A DNA stretch of 64,000 nucleotides from Pelagibacteraceae bacterium (GCA_018402735.1 JAGYIF010000003.1:86587-150586); one strand, 5' to 3'. Positions 30,778 to 40,173 are shown, numbered from the stretch's first letter. The notes: generated by a model from the letters alone, not told the origin. Numbers and translations are program-made.

Positions 30778-32714
30778 GATAAACACTCCTCGTAATTTGC
30801 AGCTTCTCCATTTGAGGTAGCTGCGGGTTGATTTTTTTTAGCATTTGCTACTGTTTGATTGATTACTTCTGCACGCTGAATAGATTTAGATCTACAGTAG
30901 TACAAACTCTTCAATCCTTTTTTCCAAGCTTGGAAATGAATTTGATGCAAATCTCGCTTATGAACATCTGCAGGTAAAAATACATTTAATGATTGGGCTT
31001 GAGAAATATAGGGCGTTCTATCTGCTGAATGATCAATTAACCAACGCTGATCAATTTCAAAGGCAGTTTTAAATACATCTTTTTCATGGTCACTTAAAAA
31101 ATCTAAGTGCATGACAGATCCTTGATTGGTTGTAATCGAAGACCAGACTTCATCTGTATCTTTTTCATACTTTGCTAATAATTCTTTTAAGTATCTATTT
31201 CTAACATTAAAGGATCCTGAAAGAGTTTTGTGGGTATAGCTATTTGCAGCTACCGGCTCAATTCCAGGAGATGCGCCGCCACAAATAATAGAAATAGATG
31301 CGGTTGGAGCTATTGCAGTTTTATTAGAAAAGCGTTCCATAATTCCATAATCAGCCGCATCAGGACATGCGCCTCGTTCCGCTGCTAATTTTTTAGATGC
31401 AGCATTCACTTCGTTATCAATTTGTTTAAACATTTTATTATTCCAAACTTTTGCCATCACCGATTCAATTGGAATAGAATGTTTTTGTAAAAATGAGTGA
31501 AAACCCATCACACCTAGTCCAACACTTCGCTCTCTCATTGCAGCATAAGTTGCATCACTAAAAGAATCTGGAGCGCGTTCAATAAAATCAGTTAACACAT
31601 TATCTAAAAATTTCATTACATCTTCAATGATAACTGGATCATCTTTCCACTCATCATACGTTTCAAGGTTTAAAGAAGATAAACAACAAACTGCTGTTCT
31701 ATCTCTACCAGATTTATCAATTCCTGTTGGAAGAGTAATCTCACTACATAAATTAGAAGTCTTCACTGTAAGACCGGCTAGTTTATGATGCTCTGGTATC
31801 ATTCTGTTTACTGTATCAATAAATACAATGTAAGGTTCACCTGTTTCAACTCTTGCAGTTAGAAGTCTGATCCATAAATTTCTTGCTGATAGTTTGGACT
31901 GGATCGTTCCATCATAAGGACTTTTTAGTGCCCACTGTTCATCTAGCTCAACTGCCCTCATAAAAGCATCTGTAACTAAAACACCGTGATGTAAATTTAA
32001 AGCTCGGCGGTTGGGATCACCACCTGTTGGTCTTCTCATTTCAATAAATTCTTCAATCTCTGGATGATCAATTGGCAGATAACACGCAGCTGATCCTCTA
32101 CGAAGTGATCCCTGACTGATGGCAAGCGTTAAAGAATCCATCACTTTAATAAAAGGCATAATGCCAGAAGTTTTGCCAACTCTGCCAACTTGTTCGCCGA
32201 TCGATCTTAAATTTCCCCAGTAGCTTCCAATTCCTCCACCCTTAGCAGCCAGCCAAACGTTCTCACTCCACAAATCTACAATTCCATTTAAAGAATCAGA
32301 TGCTTCATTTAAAAAACATGAAATTGGTAATCCTCGCTCTGTTCCAGCATTAGACAACACAGGTGTAGATGGCATGAACCATAAATTACTAATGTAATTA
32401 TAAATTCTTTGCGCGTGCAGATTATCATCGGCATAAGTGCTTGCTACCCGGGCAAACAAATCTTGAAACGATTCATCTTCATTTAAATATCTGTCTAATA
32501 AAGTAGCTTTACCAAAATCAGTTAATTTAGAATCTTTGCTTCTATCAATTTTAATAGTGATTCCTTTTTCATTTTGAAAAAGTTCAGTGTCATTAGTTAA
32601 TGAAAATAAATCTAGTCTTTTAAGTTCTTTAAAATTTTTGCTAGATTTTTTAATGATATTTGACGTATCATTTTCAACAGCATTTTTTATTGCCAGAGCC
32701 AAGTTTTCTTGCAT
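30768..32714 (-). CDS. nrdA: Ribonucleotide reductase class Ia alpha subunit
   Basis: 648 residues. Reduces ribonucleotides to deoxyribonucleotides. Active-site features: PISCFLNEASDSL, SNLCSEITLP with the radical/redox Cys, and SLYYCRSKS near the C-terminal tyrosines; the tail ECLSCQ gives the Cys pair reduced by thioredoxin or glutaredoxin. The N-terminus lacks an ATP-cone pattern, so the overall-activity site controlled by dATP seems absent. It is followed by nrdB with a 10-nt overlap and preceded by a NrdR-box-like palindrome. Confidence 0.95.
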   Translation of the reverse strand: MQENLALAIKNAVENDTSNIIKKSSKNFKELKRLDLFSLTNDTELFQNEKGITIKIDRSKDSKLTDFGKATLLDRYLNEDESFQDLFARVASTYADDNLHAQRIYNYISNLWFMPSTPVLSNAGTERGLPISCFLNEASDSLNGIVDLWSENVWLAAKGGGIGSYWGNLRSIGEQVGRVGKTSGIMPFIKVMDSLTLAISQGSLRRGSAACYLPIDHPEIEEFIEMRRPTGGDPNRRALNLHHGVLVTDAFMRAVELDEQWALKSPYDGTIQSKLSARNLWIRLLTARVETGEPYIVFIDTVNRMIPEHHKLAGLTVKTSNLCSEITLPTGIDKSGRDRTAVCCLSSLNLETYDEWKDDPVIIEDVMKFLDNVLTDFIERAPDSFSDATYAAMRERSVGLGVMGFHSFLQKHSIPIESVMAKVWNNKMFKQIDNEVNAASKKLAAERGACPDAADYGIMERFSNKTAIAPTASISIICGGASPGIEPVAANSYTHKTLSGSFNVRNRYLKELLAKYEKDTDEVWSSITTNQGSVMHLDFLSDHEKDVFKTAFEIDQRWLIDHSADRTPYISQAQSLNVFLPADVHKRDLHQIHFQAWKKGLKSLYYCRSKSIQRAEVINQTVANAKKNQPAATSNGEAANYEECLSCQ

Positions 32715-32745
32715 AAATTCCCAATTGTTACAGTTTTGTGTAAAA

Positions 32746-32760
32746 ACAACTATATGTTGT
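32746..32760. promoter_or_regulatory. NrdR-box-like palindrome upstream of nrdA
   Basis: ACAACTATATGTTGT is a perfect inverted repeat (ACAAC-N5-GTTGT with a TATAT centre) 32 nt before the nrdA start. It resembles the AT-rich NrdR operator of ribonucleotide reductase promoters. I see no convincing second box at the usual spacing, so this is a candidate only. A direct repeat of GAACATATA sits nearby at about 32803-32823. Confidence 0.45.
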
Positions 32761-32885
32761 GGTTCAGAAAGACTGATATACCATTAGTTATAGCTGATCA
32801 AGAGAACATATAACGAACATATAAACAAATCTACAAGAAAATTATACGCTTTAAATAAATTACTATAAACATTGAAAATTATTTT

Positions 32886-34340
32886 ATGAACAATTCTAGG
32901 TTAATTGTGAATCAAAATGGCTTCAGAGAATACGATGCCAGGTGGTTATATCCCGATGATATCAATTTAGAGGGAATCAAGCATCTAGGACTTGGTCTTG
33001 GAACTCAAATTACGAATCGAACTAAAAAAAATCCAAGAGTAATTGTAGGACACGACTACCGATCGTACAGCGAAGATATAAAAAAATCACTAATCGAAGG
33101 TTTGATGCAAGCAGGATGTGCTGTGGAAGATGTAGGATTGTCACTTTCACCAATGGTGTACTTTGCGCAATTTGAATTAAATGCAGATGCGGTTGCTATG
33201 GTAACTGCAAGTCATAATGAAAATGGTTGGACCGGTGTTAAAATGGGAATTGAGAAAGCTTTAACTCATGCACCTGAGGAGATGGCAGAACTAAAAGATA
33301 TAGTTCTTAATCAAAAATTTAAATTTGAAAAGGGAAGTTATAAAGAAATAAAAGGTTTTAAGGAAGTTTATATAAACAACTTAATTTCAAAAAATAAAAT
33401 TAAAAAAAAGATTAAAGCGGTTGTTGCTTGTGGAAACGGAACAGCTGGCATATTTGCTCCGCAAATTTTAAGAGGAATAGGATGCGATGTAGTTGAATTA
33501 GATTGTAACTTAGATTTTACATTTCCAAAATACAATCCTAATCCTGAAGATTTAGAAATGCTGCATGCAATCGCTAAAGCTGTAAAAGAACATAATGCAG
33601 ATGTTGGCTTTGGTTTTGATGGGGACGGCGATAGAGTTGGTGTCATCGACAATTTAGGTGAGGAAATATTTTCTGATAAAATAGGTTTACTTATTGCAAG
33701 AAATCTTGCCCCAAAACATAAAGGCTCTACATTTATTGTTGATGTTAAATCAACAGGATTGTTCTCGCATGATAAAATTTTAAAAGAAAATGACTGTAAA
33801 ACTATTTATTGGAAAACAGGACATTCTCACATCAAAAGAAAAGTAAATAAAGAAAAAGCACTAGCAGGCTTTGAGAAAAGTGGACACTTTTTCTTTAATC
33901 AGCCACTTGGTTATGGGTATGATGATGGAATAAATTCAGCAATACAAGTTTGTCACTTACTTGATAATCAAAATAAAAAAATGAATGAAATTATAAATGA
34001 ACTACCTAAAACATACCAAACACCAACTATGGCGCCATTTTGCAAAGATGAAGAAAAATACAAAGTAGTTGATGATTTAGTAAAACAAGTTGAGGCATTA
34101 AAAGCTAATAATACCAAAATAGATGGCCAAGCTATAACGGACGTTCTTACGGTTAATGGTGTAAGATTTTCATTAGAGGATGGTTCCTGGGGCCTAATAA
34201 GAGCTTCATCCAATAAACCATCATTGGTTGTGGTAACAGAGAGCCCAACTTCAGATGAGAGGAAGAAAAAGATCTTTGATTTTATCGATAATTTATTACA
34301 AAAAACTGGAAAAATTGGTGAATACGACCAGAAGATTTAA
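32886..34340 (+). CDS. Phosphomannomutase / phosphoglucomutase
   Basis: 484 residues, alpha-D-phosphohexomutase family. Catalytic Ser109 lies in VTASHNENGWTGVK, the metal loop in GFGFDGDGDRVGVID near 238-252, the sugar-binding GFEKSGHFFF near 333, and the phosphate-binding RASSNKPSL near the C-terminus. Interconverts hexose 1- and 6-phosphates for sugar nucleotide synthesis; mannose versus glucose preference cannot be read from sequence (manB/algC type). Divergent from nrdA. Its TAA shares a TTAA tetranucleotide with the convergent gene's stop. Confidence 0.9.
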   Translation: MNNSRLIVNQNGFREYDARWLYPDDINLEGIKHLGLGLGTQITNRTKKNPRVIVGHDYRSYSEDIKKSLIEGLMQAGCAVEDVGLSLSPMVYFAQFELNADAVAMVTASHNENGWTGVKMGIEKALTHAPEEMAELKDIVLNQKFKFEKGSYKEIKGFKEVYINNLISKNKIKKKIKAVVACGNGTAGIFAPQILRGIGCDVVELDCNLDFTFPKYNPNPEDLEMLHAIAKAVKEHNADVGFGFDGDGDRVGVIDNLGEEIFSDKIGLLIARNLAPKHKGSTFIVDVKSTGLFSHDKILKENDCKTIYWKTGHSHIKRKVNKEKALAGFEKSGHFFFNQPLGYGYDDGINSAIQVCHLLDNQNKKMNEIINELPKTYQTPTMAPFCKDEEKYKVVDDLVKQVEALKANNTKIDGQAITDVLTVNGVRFSLEDGSWGLIRASSNKPSLVVVTESPTSDERKKKIFDFIDNLLQKTGKIGEYDQKI

Positions 34341-34822
34341 TAGTCTCTAGTCCAATATCCATAAACGCACCTAGTGCCATTTCTGGAGCAATCGTAAGTG
34401 TCATGCAACACTCCGTTTTTAACAACAGTCACATGTTTAGAGCAAGATACGATTAAAGTGCCTGATGGAAGTTCATCTTTTTTTAAGTGAACTTTACAGC
34501 CCTGACCAATAAACATAGTAGGAGTCCACTTCCATCCTAATTTTTGCAAATACTTCTTTAACACTACTCTATGCGTTCCGCTTCTTGGACTATCATTTTT
34601 TTGCTGCAAACTTCTTGCAAGTTTAGTTCTTGAAGTATTTCTAAATTCTTCATTTTCTTTATACAAATCTTCATACACTTCCGCATAAGCAATACCGGTT
34701 GCAATAGCAATCGATCTAACCACACAGTCCCCTGCTTTTCCTTTATATCCTGCAGCAGCTCTGCCTCCATCATTAATCTGAAGTGGTAAATTACTGCTAG
34801 AGAATAATCGCTTAAAGAACAT
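34337..34822 (-). CDS. Papain-like cysteine peptidase-like conserved protein, function unknown
   Basis: 161 residues. The layout suggests a papain-fold enzyme: Cys33 in GDCVVRSIAIATGIAYAEVY, His130 in VSCSKHVTVVKNGV and Asp141/Asp144 in HDTYDCSRNGTRCVYGYW. The GDCVVR...EVY opening and the H...VVKNGVLHDT close resemble conserved unannotated bacterial and phage proteins. No signal peptide or membrane segment; the N-terminus is basic and hydrophobic. It overlaps rlmJ by 11 nt, so the two are likely co-expressed. The fold call is inference from spacing and local motifs only. Confidence 0.65.
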   Translation of the reverse strand: MFFKRLFSSSNLPLQINDGGRAAAGYKGKAGDCVVRSIAIATGIAYAEVYEDLYKENEEFRNTSRTKLARSLQQKNDSPRSGTHRVVLKKYLQKLGWKWTPTMFIGQGCKVHLKKDELPSGTLIVSCSKHVTVVKNGVLHDTYDCSRNGTRCVYGYWTRDY

Positions 34823-35648
34823 TGTAATTTATTTTTGCAAAATGATCTGAATCTTTAAGAATATGTAACAAAATATCAAGACTTGGAACAATATCTTTTT
34901 GCATAGTACTTGGTGCATTAATAATAAAAAAACCAGTTCCTTGCATCCGGAGGAAAGTATTTTTTAATTCAATATGAATATTAGTTATGTTTTTAATCTT
35001 TAAATCAATAAACTGTTTTACAAAGGCATTAGTCTTTTCAGCTTCTAAAATAGGATACCAAACTAAAAAACAAACATCTGGAAATTGTCCTGCATTATGT
35101 TTTATTAATTTACAAATTTTATCATACTCATTTTTAAGCTCATAAGATGGATCTATTAATACTAACCTAGTTCCTTGATATGAAGTAATCATCTTATCAA
35201 GAGAAGCGTAAGCATCTTTCTTTTCAATTACAATTCTAGAGTCATTTTCAAAATTCTTCTTTAAAATCTCAAATTCATTATTATGCAGTTCCGATAAGTA
35301 AATATAATCATCTTGATCAAGGGCAAGTTGTGCCAAAAAACACGAGCCTGGATAAATCACCATCTTATTTCCTTGCTTATTTGGGTTCGTTTTTCTCACA
35401 AGGTCTAAATAGTTCATAATTAATGGATCACTAATGTCAGCATGTAACACTTTTGAAATACCATTTAAGTATTCTTTATTTTTATTCATAAAAGGATCTT
35501 CCAGTAAATATTTTCCTGCCGCTGCGAAAGGATCAATAAAGCTAAAGGGCTTTGATGCTTTTAGTTTATTAAGCAAATAAACAAGTATGAAATGTTTAAA
35601 GACATCAGCAAAGTTTCCCGCATGAAATCCGTGCCTGTAGCTAAGCAT
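34812..35648 (-). CDS. rlmJ: 23S rRNA (adenine2030-N6)-methyltransferase
   Basis: 278 residues. The N-terminal LSYRHGFHAGNFADVFKH is diagnostic of RlmJ (YhiR family). SAM-binding SFIDPFAAAGKYLL lies near 36-48, and the catalytic D-P-S-Y motif at 166-169 (LIDPSYE) replaces the usual D/NPPY as in this family. RlmJ modifies A2030 of 23S rRNA. The next gene downstream on the minus strand overlaps by 11 nt; the HIT gene upstream ends just before its start. Confidence 0.94.
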   Translation of the reverse strand: MLSYRHGFHAGNFADVFKHFILVYLLNKLKASKPFSFIDPFAAAGKYLLEDPFMNKNKEYLNGISKVLHADISDPLIMNYLDLVRKTNPNKQGNKMVIYPGSCFLAQLALDQDDYIYLSELHNNEFEILKKNFENDSRIVIEKKDAYASLDKMITSYQGTRLVLIDPSYELKNEYDKICKLIKHNAGQFPDVCFLVWYPILEAEKTNAFVKQFIDLKIKNITNIHIELKNTFLRMQGTGFFIINAPSTMQKDIVPSLDILLHILKDSDHFAKINYNVL

Positions 35649-36044
35649 CTAAATAATCGTTTGAAGTTTTGCTATCATTTTAGCTAGAGCAAGCTTGGAA
35701 TAAGGTTTGCCTTTAACGACCCAAATAGATAATGGCCAACTAGGATCTTTTTTATGTCGTGGCACAATATGAATATGTAATTGAGGCACAATATTCCCCA
35801 CTTTTTCAACATTTAAATTATCACAAGCAAAGTTTTTTTTCATAATCTTACTGCAATACTGGATCTCATCCATTAATCTAATCTGGTCTTTTCTATTTAA
35901 ATCCAAAATTTGAGAAACCTTATTTCTTTTTGGAATAAGCATAATCCATGGGAACTTTGCATTATCCTGCAATCTAATTTGGCATAACTTTAAATCAGCG
36001 ATGTAATGAGTGGTCTTCTCAAATTTTTTATGTATTTTGAACAT
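35649..36044 (-). CDS. HIT family hydrolase
   Basis: 131 residues. The histidine triad is visible as QLHIHIVPRHK near 95-105. The preceding WIMLIPKRNKVSQILDL is the common proteobacterial HIT form (diadenosine tetraphosphate hydrolase-like). Members cleave nucleotide phosphoester or phosphoramidate bonds; the exact substrate is not set. It abuts rlmJ on the same strand. Confidence 0.86.
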   Translation of the reverse strand: MFKIHKKFEKTTHYIADLKLCQIRLQDNAKFPWIMLIPKRNKVSQILDLNRKDQIRLMDEIQYCSKIMKKNFACDNLNVEKVGNIVPQLHIHIVPRHKKDPSWPLSIWVVKGKPYSKLALAKMIAKLQTII

Positions 36045-36072
36045 CTAAGTTAAATTACATAACTATTTTATA

Positions 36073-36402
36073 ATGGATTTAAAGAAAATTAATCAGAAGA
36101 TAAAAAGCTTTGTCAAAGCTAGGGACTGGGATCAGTTTCATTCTCCTAAAAACCTTGCAATGGCACTATCGGTTGAAGCATCAGAACTTGTTGAAATTTT
36201 TCAGTGGCTCAAAGAATCGGACATTAAAAAAGTAGAGAAAGAAAAAGTAGCAGATGAGATTGCAGATATCTTTTTCTATCTACTAAGAATCTCTCAAAAA
36301 ATGAATATTGATATTGAACAAAGTTTTCACAAAAAAATGATCAAAAATATAAAAAAATATCCTGTACAATTGTCTAAAGGAAAATCAAATAAGCGTTACT
36401 AG
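36073..36402 (+). CDS. MazG-like nucleotide pyrophosphohydrolase
   Basis: 109 residues, all-alpha NTP-PPase type. Metal-binding residues appear in LSVEASELVEIFQW (ExxE-like) near 36-49 and in VADEIADIFFYLLRIS (ExxxD) near 65-80. The pattern resembles dCTP pyrophosphatase/MazG-related house-cleaning enzymes that hydrolyse unusual nucleotides. Substrate not determinable. Its TAG overlaps the convergent CoA-transferase stop through CTAG. Confidence 0.86.
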   Translation: MDLKKINQKIKSFVKARDWDQFHSPKNLAMALSVEASELVEIFQWLKESDIKKVEKEKVADEIADIFFYLLRISQKMNIDIEQSFHKKMIKNIKKYPVQLSKGKSNKRY

Positions 36403-37592
36403 AGAACTACGCTTTGTTTAATTAAATTATCAACTTCTTCATTACTAAAACCATTTTCTAACAAAATTTGTTTTGTATGCTCACCAAAAACTGGAGCTTC
36501 CTTAGTCTTATCTATTTTAGTATCTGAAAATTTAATGGGCATACCGATTGCCTTAAAAGATCCTGCTTTTTGATTTCTTACGTCGACAACCATGTTTCTT
36601 GCAATTGTTTGTGGATCTTCAAACATTTCTGTGATGCTATTAATAGGACCACATGGAAGACCTTTTTCATCAAAGATATGCAACCATTCTTCTGCTGTTT
36701 TTTTTGTTAGCTCTTGTTTTAATATATCTTGAAGTTCTGAAAGATTGGCCATGCGGTTAGCATTGCTACTAAATTTTTCATTAGCTTGTAAATCTTGTCT
36801 GCCTAAAGCATCTAATAAATGTAACCAATTACTTTGATTGGATGCACCAACTGTTATCCATTTATCTTTTGTTTGAAAGGCTTGATAGGGAGCGGTTAAT
36901 GGGTGAGCTGATCCAAGTGGTCCTGGAGATATACCAGTTGCTGATGCAATAGCAGATTGCCAAAAGGTATGAAAAATTCCTGCTTCATAAAGTGATGTAT
37001 CAACCCTCTGACCTACTCCCGTTTTTTCCCTTGCAACTAATGCAGCCAAAACTCCAGTTGCAGCTAAAATACCAGCAGTGATATCAGTAATTGGTGCTCC
37101 TACTTTAGTTGGTGGTTTATCGCTACTTTCACCCGTTATACTCATAAGTCCGCTCATCCCTTGAGCAATTAAATCAAATCCACCTTTATCAGCGTAAGGT
37201 CCTGTTCTACCGTAACCAGATATTTCGCAAAGAATAATTTTAGGATTAATTTTTTTTAATTCTTCATACCCTATTCCAAGTTTTTCCATCGTTCCTTTTC
37301 TAAAATTTTCAATAACTACATCTGCATTTTTGACTAAGCGCTTAAACACCGCAACTCCCTCTGGTTTTTTTAAATCAAGAGCCATCCCTTTTTTATTACG
37401 GTTCATTTGCATAAATGCAGCAGATTCGCCGTGCACCTCTGGTGGTACAAACCTCCTAGTGTCATCTCCACCTGGAATTTTTTCTATTTTAATCACTTCT
37501 GCGCCAAGATCTGCTAGGAGCAAACCACAAGTTGGTCCTGCCATAATCTGGGCTAGCTCAAGAACCTTAATGCCTTTAATAGGACCTGGCAT
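36399..37592 (-). CDS. CaiB/BaiF family (class III) CoA-transferase
   Basis: 397 residues. Family signatures: VLELAQIMAGPTCGLLLADLGAEVIKIE, MQMNRNKKGMALDLK, DVVIENFRKGTMEKLGIGYEEL and QGMSGLMSITGE, with the catalytic Asp expected in the GAPITDITAG region. The C-terminal KGLPCGPINSITEMF and EHTKQILLENGF are typical. Moves CoA between carboxylic acids. It lies 1 nt after an enoyl-CoA hydratase and after a TRAP transporter on the same strand, so it likely activates an imported carboxylate. Acceptor unknown; paralog of the gene at 56.8 kb. Confidence 0.9.
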   Translation of the reverse strand: MPGPIKGIKVLELAQIMAGPTCGLLLADLGAEVIKIEKIPGGDDTRRFVPPEVHGESAAFMQMNRNKKGMALDLKKPEGVAVFKRLVKNADVVIENFRKGTMEKLGIGYEELKKINPKIILCEISGYGRTGPYADKGGFDLIAQGMSGLMSITGESSDKPPTKVGAPITDITAGILAATGVLAALVAREKTGVGQRVDTSLYEAGIFHTFWQSAIASATGISPGPLGSAHPLTAPYQAFQTKDKWITVGASNQSNWLHLLDALGRQDLQANEKFSSNANRMANLSELQDILKQELTKKTAEEWLHIFDEKGLPCGPINSITEMFEDPQTIARNMVVDVRNQKAGSFKAIGMPIKFSDTKIDKTKEAPVFGEHTKQILLENGFSNEEVDNLIKQSVVL

Positions 37593-37593
37593 G

Positions 37594-38382
37594 TTACTTA
37601 TTTTTAAATTTAGGTTTTGTTTTGCTTAAGAATGATTTGTAACCTATTTGAAAGTCTTCAGTGTCATAGCACTTATAACCTAGGTTATTTAATTTATCAG
37701 TTATTTTAATGTTAGGTATTAATTGCTCGGCAAAAGCTTTGTGCCATCTTGCAACTAAAGGCGCTCCTTCACAAATTCTCTCAGCTGTAGCATATGCTTC
37801 TTGTTGCACATCTTGATCTGGAACTACTCTATTCACCATTCCTTTTTCATAAGCCTCTTTTGCATTAAATATTTTTCCCTCAAGTAAAATTTCCATCGTC
37901 ACCGACCGTCCAACTAATTGGAGAAGAGCCTGTAATTCTCGTGGTGCCATGGTTAAACCTAATCGTTTAATCGGAACTCCAAACCTTGAAGAAGTGCCGC
38001 AAATTCTTAAATCACAACAAGCCGCAATTTCAAAACCACCACCCACACACAAACCTTCAATTAGTGCAATGGTTGGAACCGGGCATTCTTGAATTGCAGT
38101 TAAGGCTCCATGCAAAAATATTCCGTACTTTTTTGCTTGTTTGCTATTGGACCTAGATTTTTCAAATTCACCAATATCATTACCTGGTGAAAAAGATTTG
38201 CCACCTGCACCTCTAATGATGATGCAGCGTAGATGTTTATTTTTTTTCTTAGCAAAATCTCTAAACGTAGTCCCAAGTTTTTTCCACATGGGTTTGGTTA
38301 AGGCATTTAGTTTATTTGGTCTATTTAAAGACACCTCCACGGTGTGTTCATTAATTTTTTTAATAAGTACTAAATCGGTCAT
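37594..38382 (-). CDS. Enoyl-CoA hydratase/isomerase family protein
   Basis: 262 residues, crotonase fold. The oxyanion-hole segments are SFSPGNDIGEFE near 64-75 and EGLCVGGGFEIAACCDLRI near 109-127; Glu in APRELQALLQLVG is at a catalytic-base position. The substrate may be an unsaturated or hydroxy acyl-CoA made by the neighbouring CoA-transferase. The start lies against the end of dctM, so it belongs to the TRAP operon. Confidence 0.88.
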   Translation of the reverse strand: MTDLVLIKKINEHTVEVSLNRPNKLNALTKPMWKKLGTTFRDFAKKKNKHLRCIIIRGAGGKSFSPGNDIGEFEKSRSNSKQAKKYGIFLHGALTAIQECPVPTIALIEGLCVGGGFEIAACCDLRICGTSSRFGVPIKRLGLTMAPRELQALLQLVGRSVTMEILLEGKIFNAKEAYEKGMVNRVVPDQDVQQEAYATAERICEGAPLVARWHKAFAEQLIPNIKITDKLNNLGYKCYDTEDFQIGYKSFLSKTKPKFKNK

Positions 38383-39663
38383 TTATCTATAAAAATATTC
38401 AACTAAACTCATAGGCACAGCTGGAATATAAGTCACTAGCATTAATACTGTAAACAATACTGCTACAAAAACAATATTCACTTTACTAACTTCCCAAATA
38501 TCAGCTTTAGCAACCGAACAGGCAGTAACTAGAACGCTGGCAACTGGCGGAGTTTGTTGACCGATCGCTAAATTTAAAGTGACAATAATTCCAAAATGCA
38601 CTGGATCAATTCCAGCAGCGATCACAAGCGGCATGACTATAGGAACTACTAAAATAATAGCTGCAGCAGAATGTAAAAACAAACCAATAATTAATAAAAA
38701 AACATTTAAGATTGCAAGGATCGCATACTTGTTACTAGTAAAATCTGTAATGGAAGTTGCAACTATTTGCGGGATTTGTTCAATGGTTAAAAACTCACCG
38801 ATTAATACGGAAGCTGCAACTAACAACATGACAACTGCAGTTTGTGATCCTCCTTCAATCGTTGCTTCAAAAAATTGTTTAAAACTTGTCTCACGGTATA
38901 CCGCCCCAATCACTAAAGCTGCTACCACCGCTAAACCTGCACCCTCTGTTGCGGTTACAAAGCCGCCAAATATTCCTCCTAAAATAACTACCGGTAAGAC
39001 AAAGGCTAAAGCTGCATCTTTTGCAGTTCTTCTAACGTTAGCTAAATTAAATAACTCTTCGATTGGAAAATTTTTTCGTCTAGCGTAAATATAAGAAACT
39101 AGCATCATACCAAAGCCACCAATAATTCCTGGAACAATTCCAGCAACAAATAATTGAACAACTGAGGTTTGTGCCATCACCGCATATAAAATCATTGGAA
39201 TGGATGGTGGAATAATAACTGCAAGCGATGCCGAAGAAGAAGTCACAGCTGCCGCAAAAGCTGCAGGATATCCTTTTTTCTTCATCGCCGGAATTAAAAT
39301 GGATCCAAGTGCCGCCACATCCGCAACTGCAGAACCTGAAATTTCTGCAAAGAACATAGAGGTTGCAATATTAATCATACTAAGCCCGCCCTTAACAAAA
39401 CCAACTAAGGCCGAGGCAAAAGCAATTAATCTTCTCGAAATACCAGAGGTATTCATAATAGCTCCAGCTAAAATAAATAAAGGGATAGCAATCAAAGGAA
39501 AATTTTTAGAGCCGCTATACATAATCAAAGCGGTATCCACTAAAAAGCTAGTGCCACTTTTCAGGATCATGGCGATAATAGTAGTCACCGCTAACCCAAC
39601 TGCGATCGGAACATTGATCATTAACAATAACAATAAAATGACAAACATGCCGAGAATGATCAT
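38383..39663 (-). CDS. dctM: TRAP transporter large permease, DctM type
   Basis: 426 residues with about 12 hydrophobic segments. Family features: ALIMYSGSKNFPLIAIPLFILAG near 46, SGSAVADVAALGSILIPAMKKKGYP near 110-135 and IIPPSIPMILYAV near 155. This subunit carries the Na+-driven uptake of organic anions. It overlaps dctQ by 4 nt. Substrate not readable from sequence. Confidence 0.95.
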   Translation of the reverse strand: MIILGMFVILLLLLMINVPIAVGLAVTTIIAMILKSGTSFLVDTALIMYSGSKNFPLIAIPLFILAGAIMNTSGISRRLIAFASALVGFVKGGLSMINIATSMFFAEISGSAVADVAALGSILIPAMKKKGYPAAFAAAVTSSSASLAVIIPPSIPMILYAVMAQTSVVQLFVAGIVPGIIGGFGMMLVSYIYARRKNFPIEELFNLANVRRTAKDAALAFVLPVVILGGIFGGFVTATEGAGLAVVAALVIGAVYRETSFKQFFEATIEGGSQTAVVMLLVAASVLIGEFLTIEQIPQIVATSITDFTSNKYAILAILNVFLLIIGLFLHSAAAIILVVPIVMPLVIAAGIDPVHFGIIVTLNLAIGQQTPPVASVLVTACSVAKADIWEVSKVNIVFVAVLFTVLMLVTYIPAVPMSLVEYFYR

Positions 39664-40145
39664 GCTTTATCCCCCATGACATTGGCATAATCTGTTTTTA
39701 GATAAAGTGTCTCCGAGATAAGAATAAGAACAGCGCACACCGGGATCACTGATTGCACAAATGATTGCGACACCCATTCTAAAGTTGTTAAGGTTTCGCC
39801 TTGAATAACAATAATGACTATGGTTCCATAATAAGCAAGTAACCCGTAAAAAGCATAAATTACTATTTTAGATAAAAAGAATAAATATTGTCTAATAGTA
39901 GGAGGAAAAGCTTTGATCATAGATGGCACCCCAATATGGGCGCCCTTTAAAGAAGCGTATGCTGCTCCATAATAAGTTAACCAAGCTAATTGAATAGCTG
40001 CAACTTCATCATACCAAACTAAAGATTGGCCAGCCCAACGATAACTAACTCCCACTACCACCGTCACGCTTAAGCCAACCATCATGATAAATATGATGTA
40101 CTGTAAGAATTTATCGTAGATTTGATAGAAGGTTGTGTTCTGCAT
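39660..40145 (-). CDS. dctQ: TRAP transporter small permease, DctQ type
   Basis: 161 residues with four hydrophobic segments; WYDEVAAIQLAWLTYYGAAYASLKGAHIGV near 59-88 is the family mark. It pairs with DctM as the membrane complex. A 72-nt gap before it, downstream of dctP, holds a perfect 32-nt palindrome. Confidence 0.93.
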   Translation of the reverse strand: MQNTTFYQIYDKFLQYIIFIMMVGLSVTVVVGVSYRWAGQSLVWYDEVAAIQLAWLTYYGAAYASLKGAHIGVPSMIKAFPPTIRQYLFFLSKIVIYAFYGLLAYYGTIVIIVIQGETLTTLEWVSQSFVQSVIPVCAVLILISETLYLKTDYANVMGDKA

Positions 40146-40173
40146 AATGAATTGTAAAAACTAAAACTTTTTT

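Noticed and set aside
32715..32885. A second NrdR box at standard spacing
   Set aside because: No palindrome of comparable quality lies 31-32 bp from the first.
38579..39679. Plus-strand ORFs opposite dctM
   Set aside because: Shadows of the hydrophobic dctM gene; Ala/Thr/Ile-rich text is the expected artefact.
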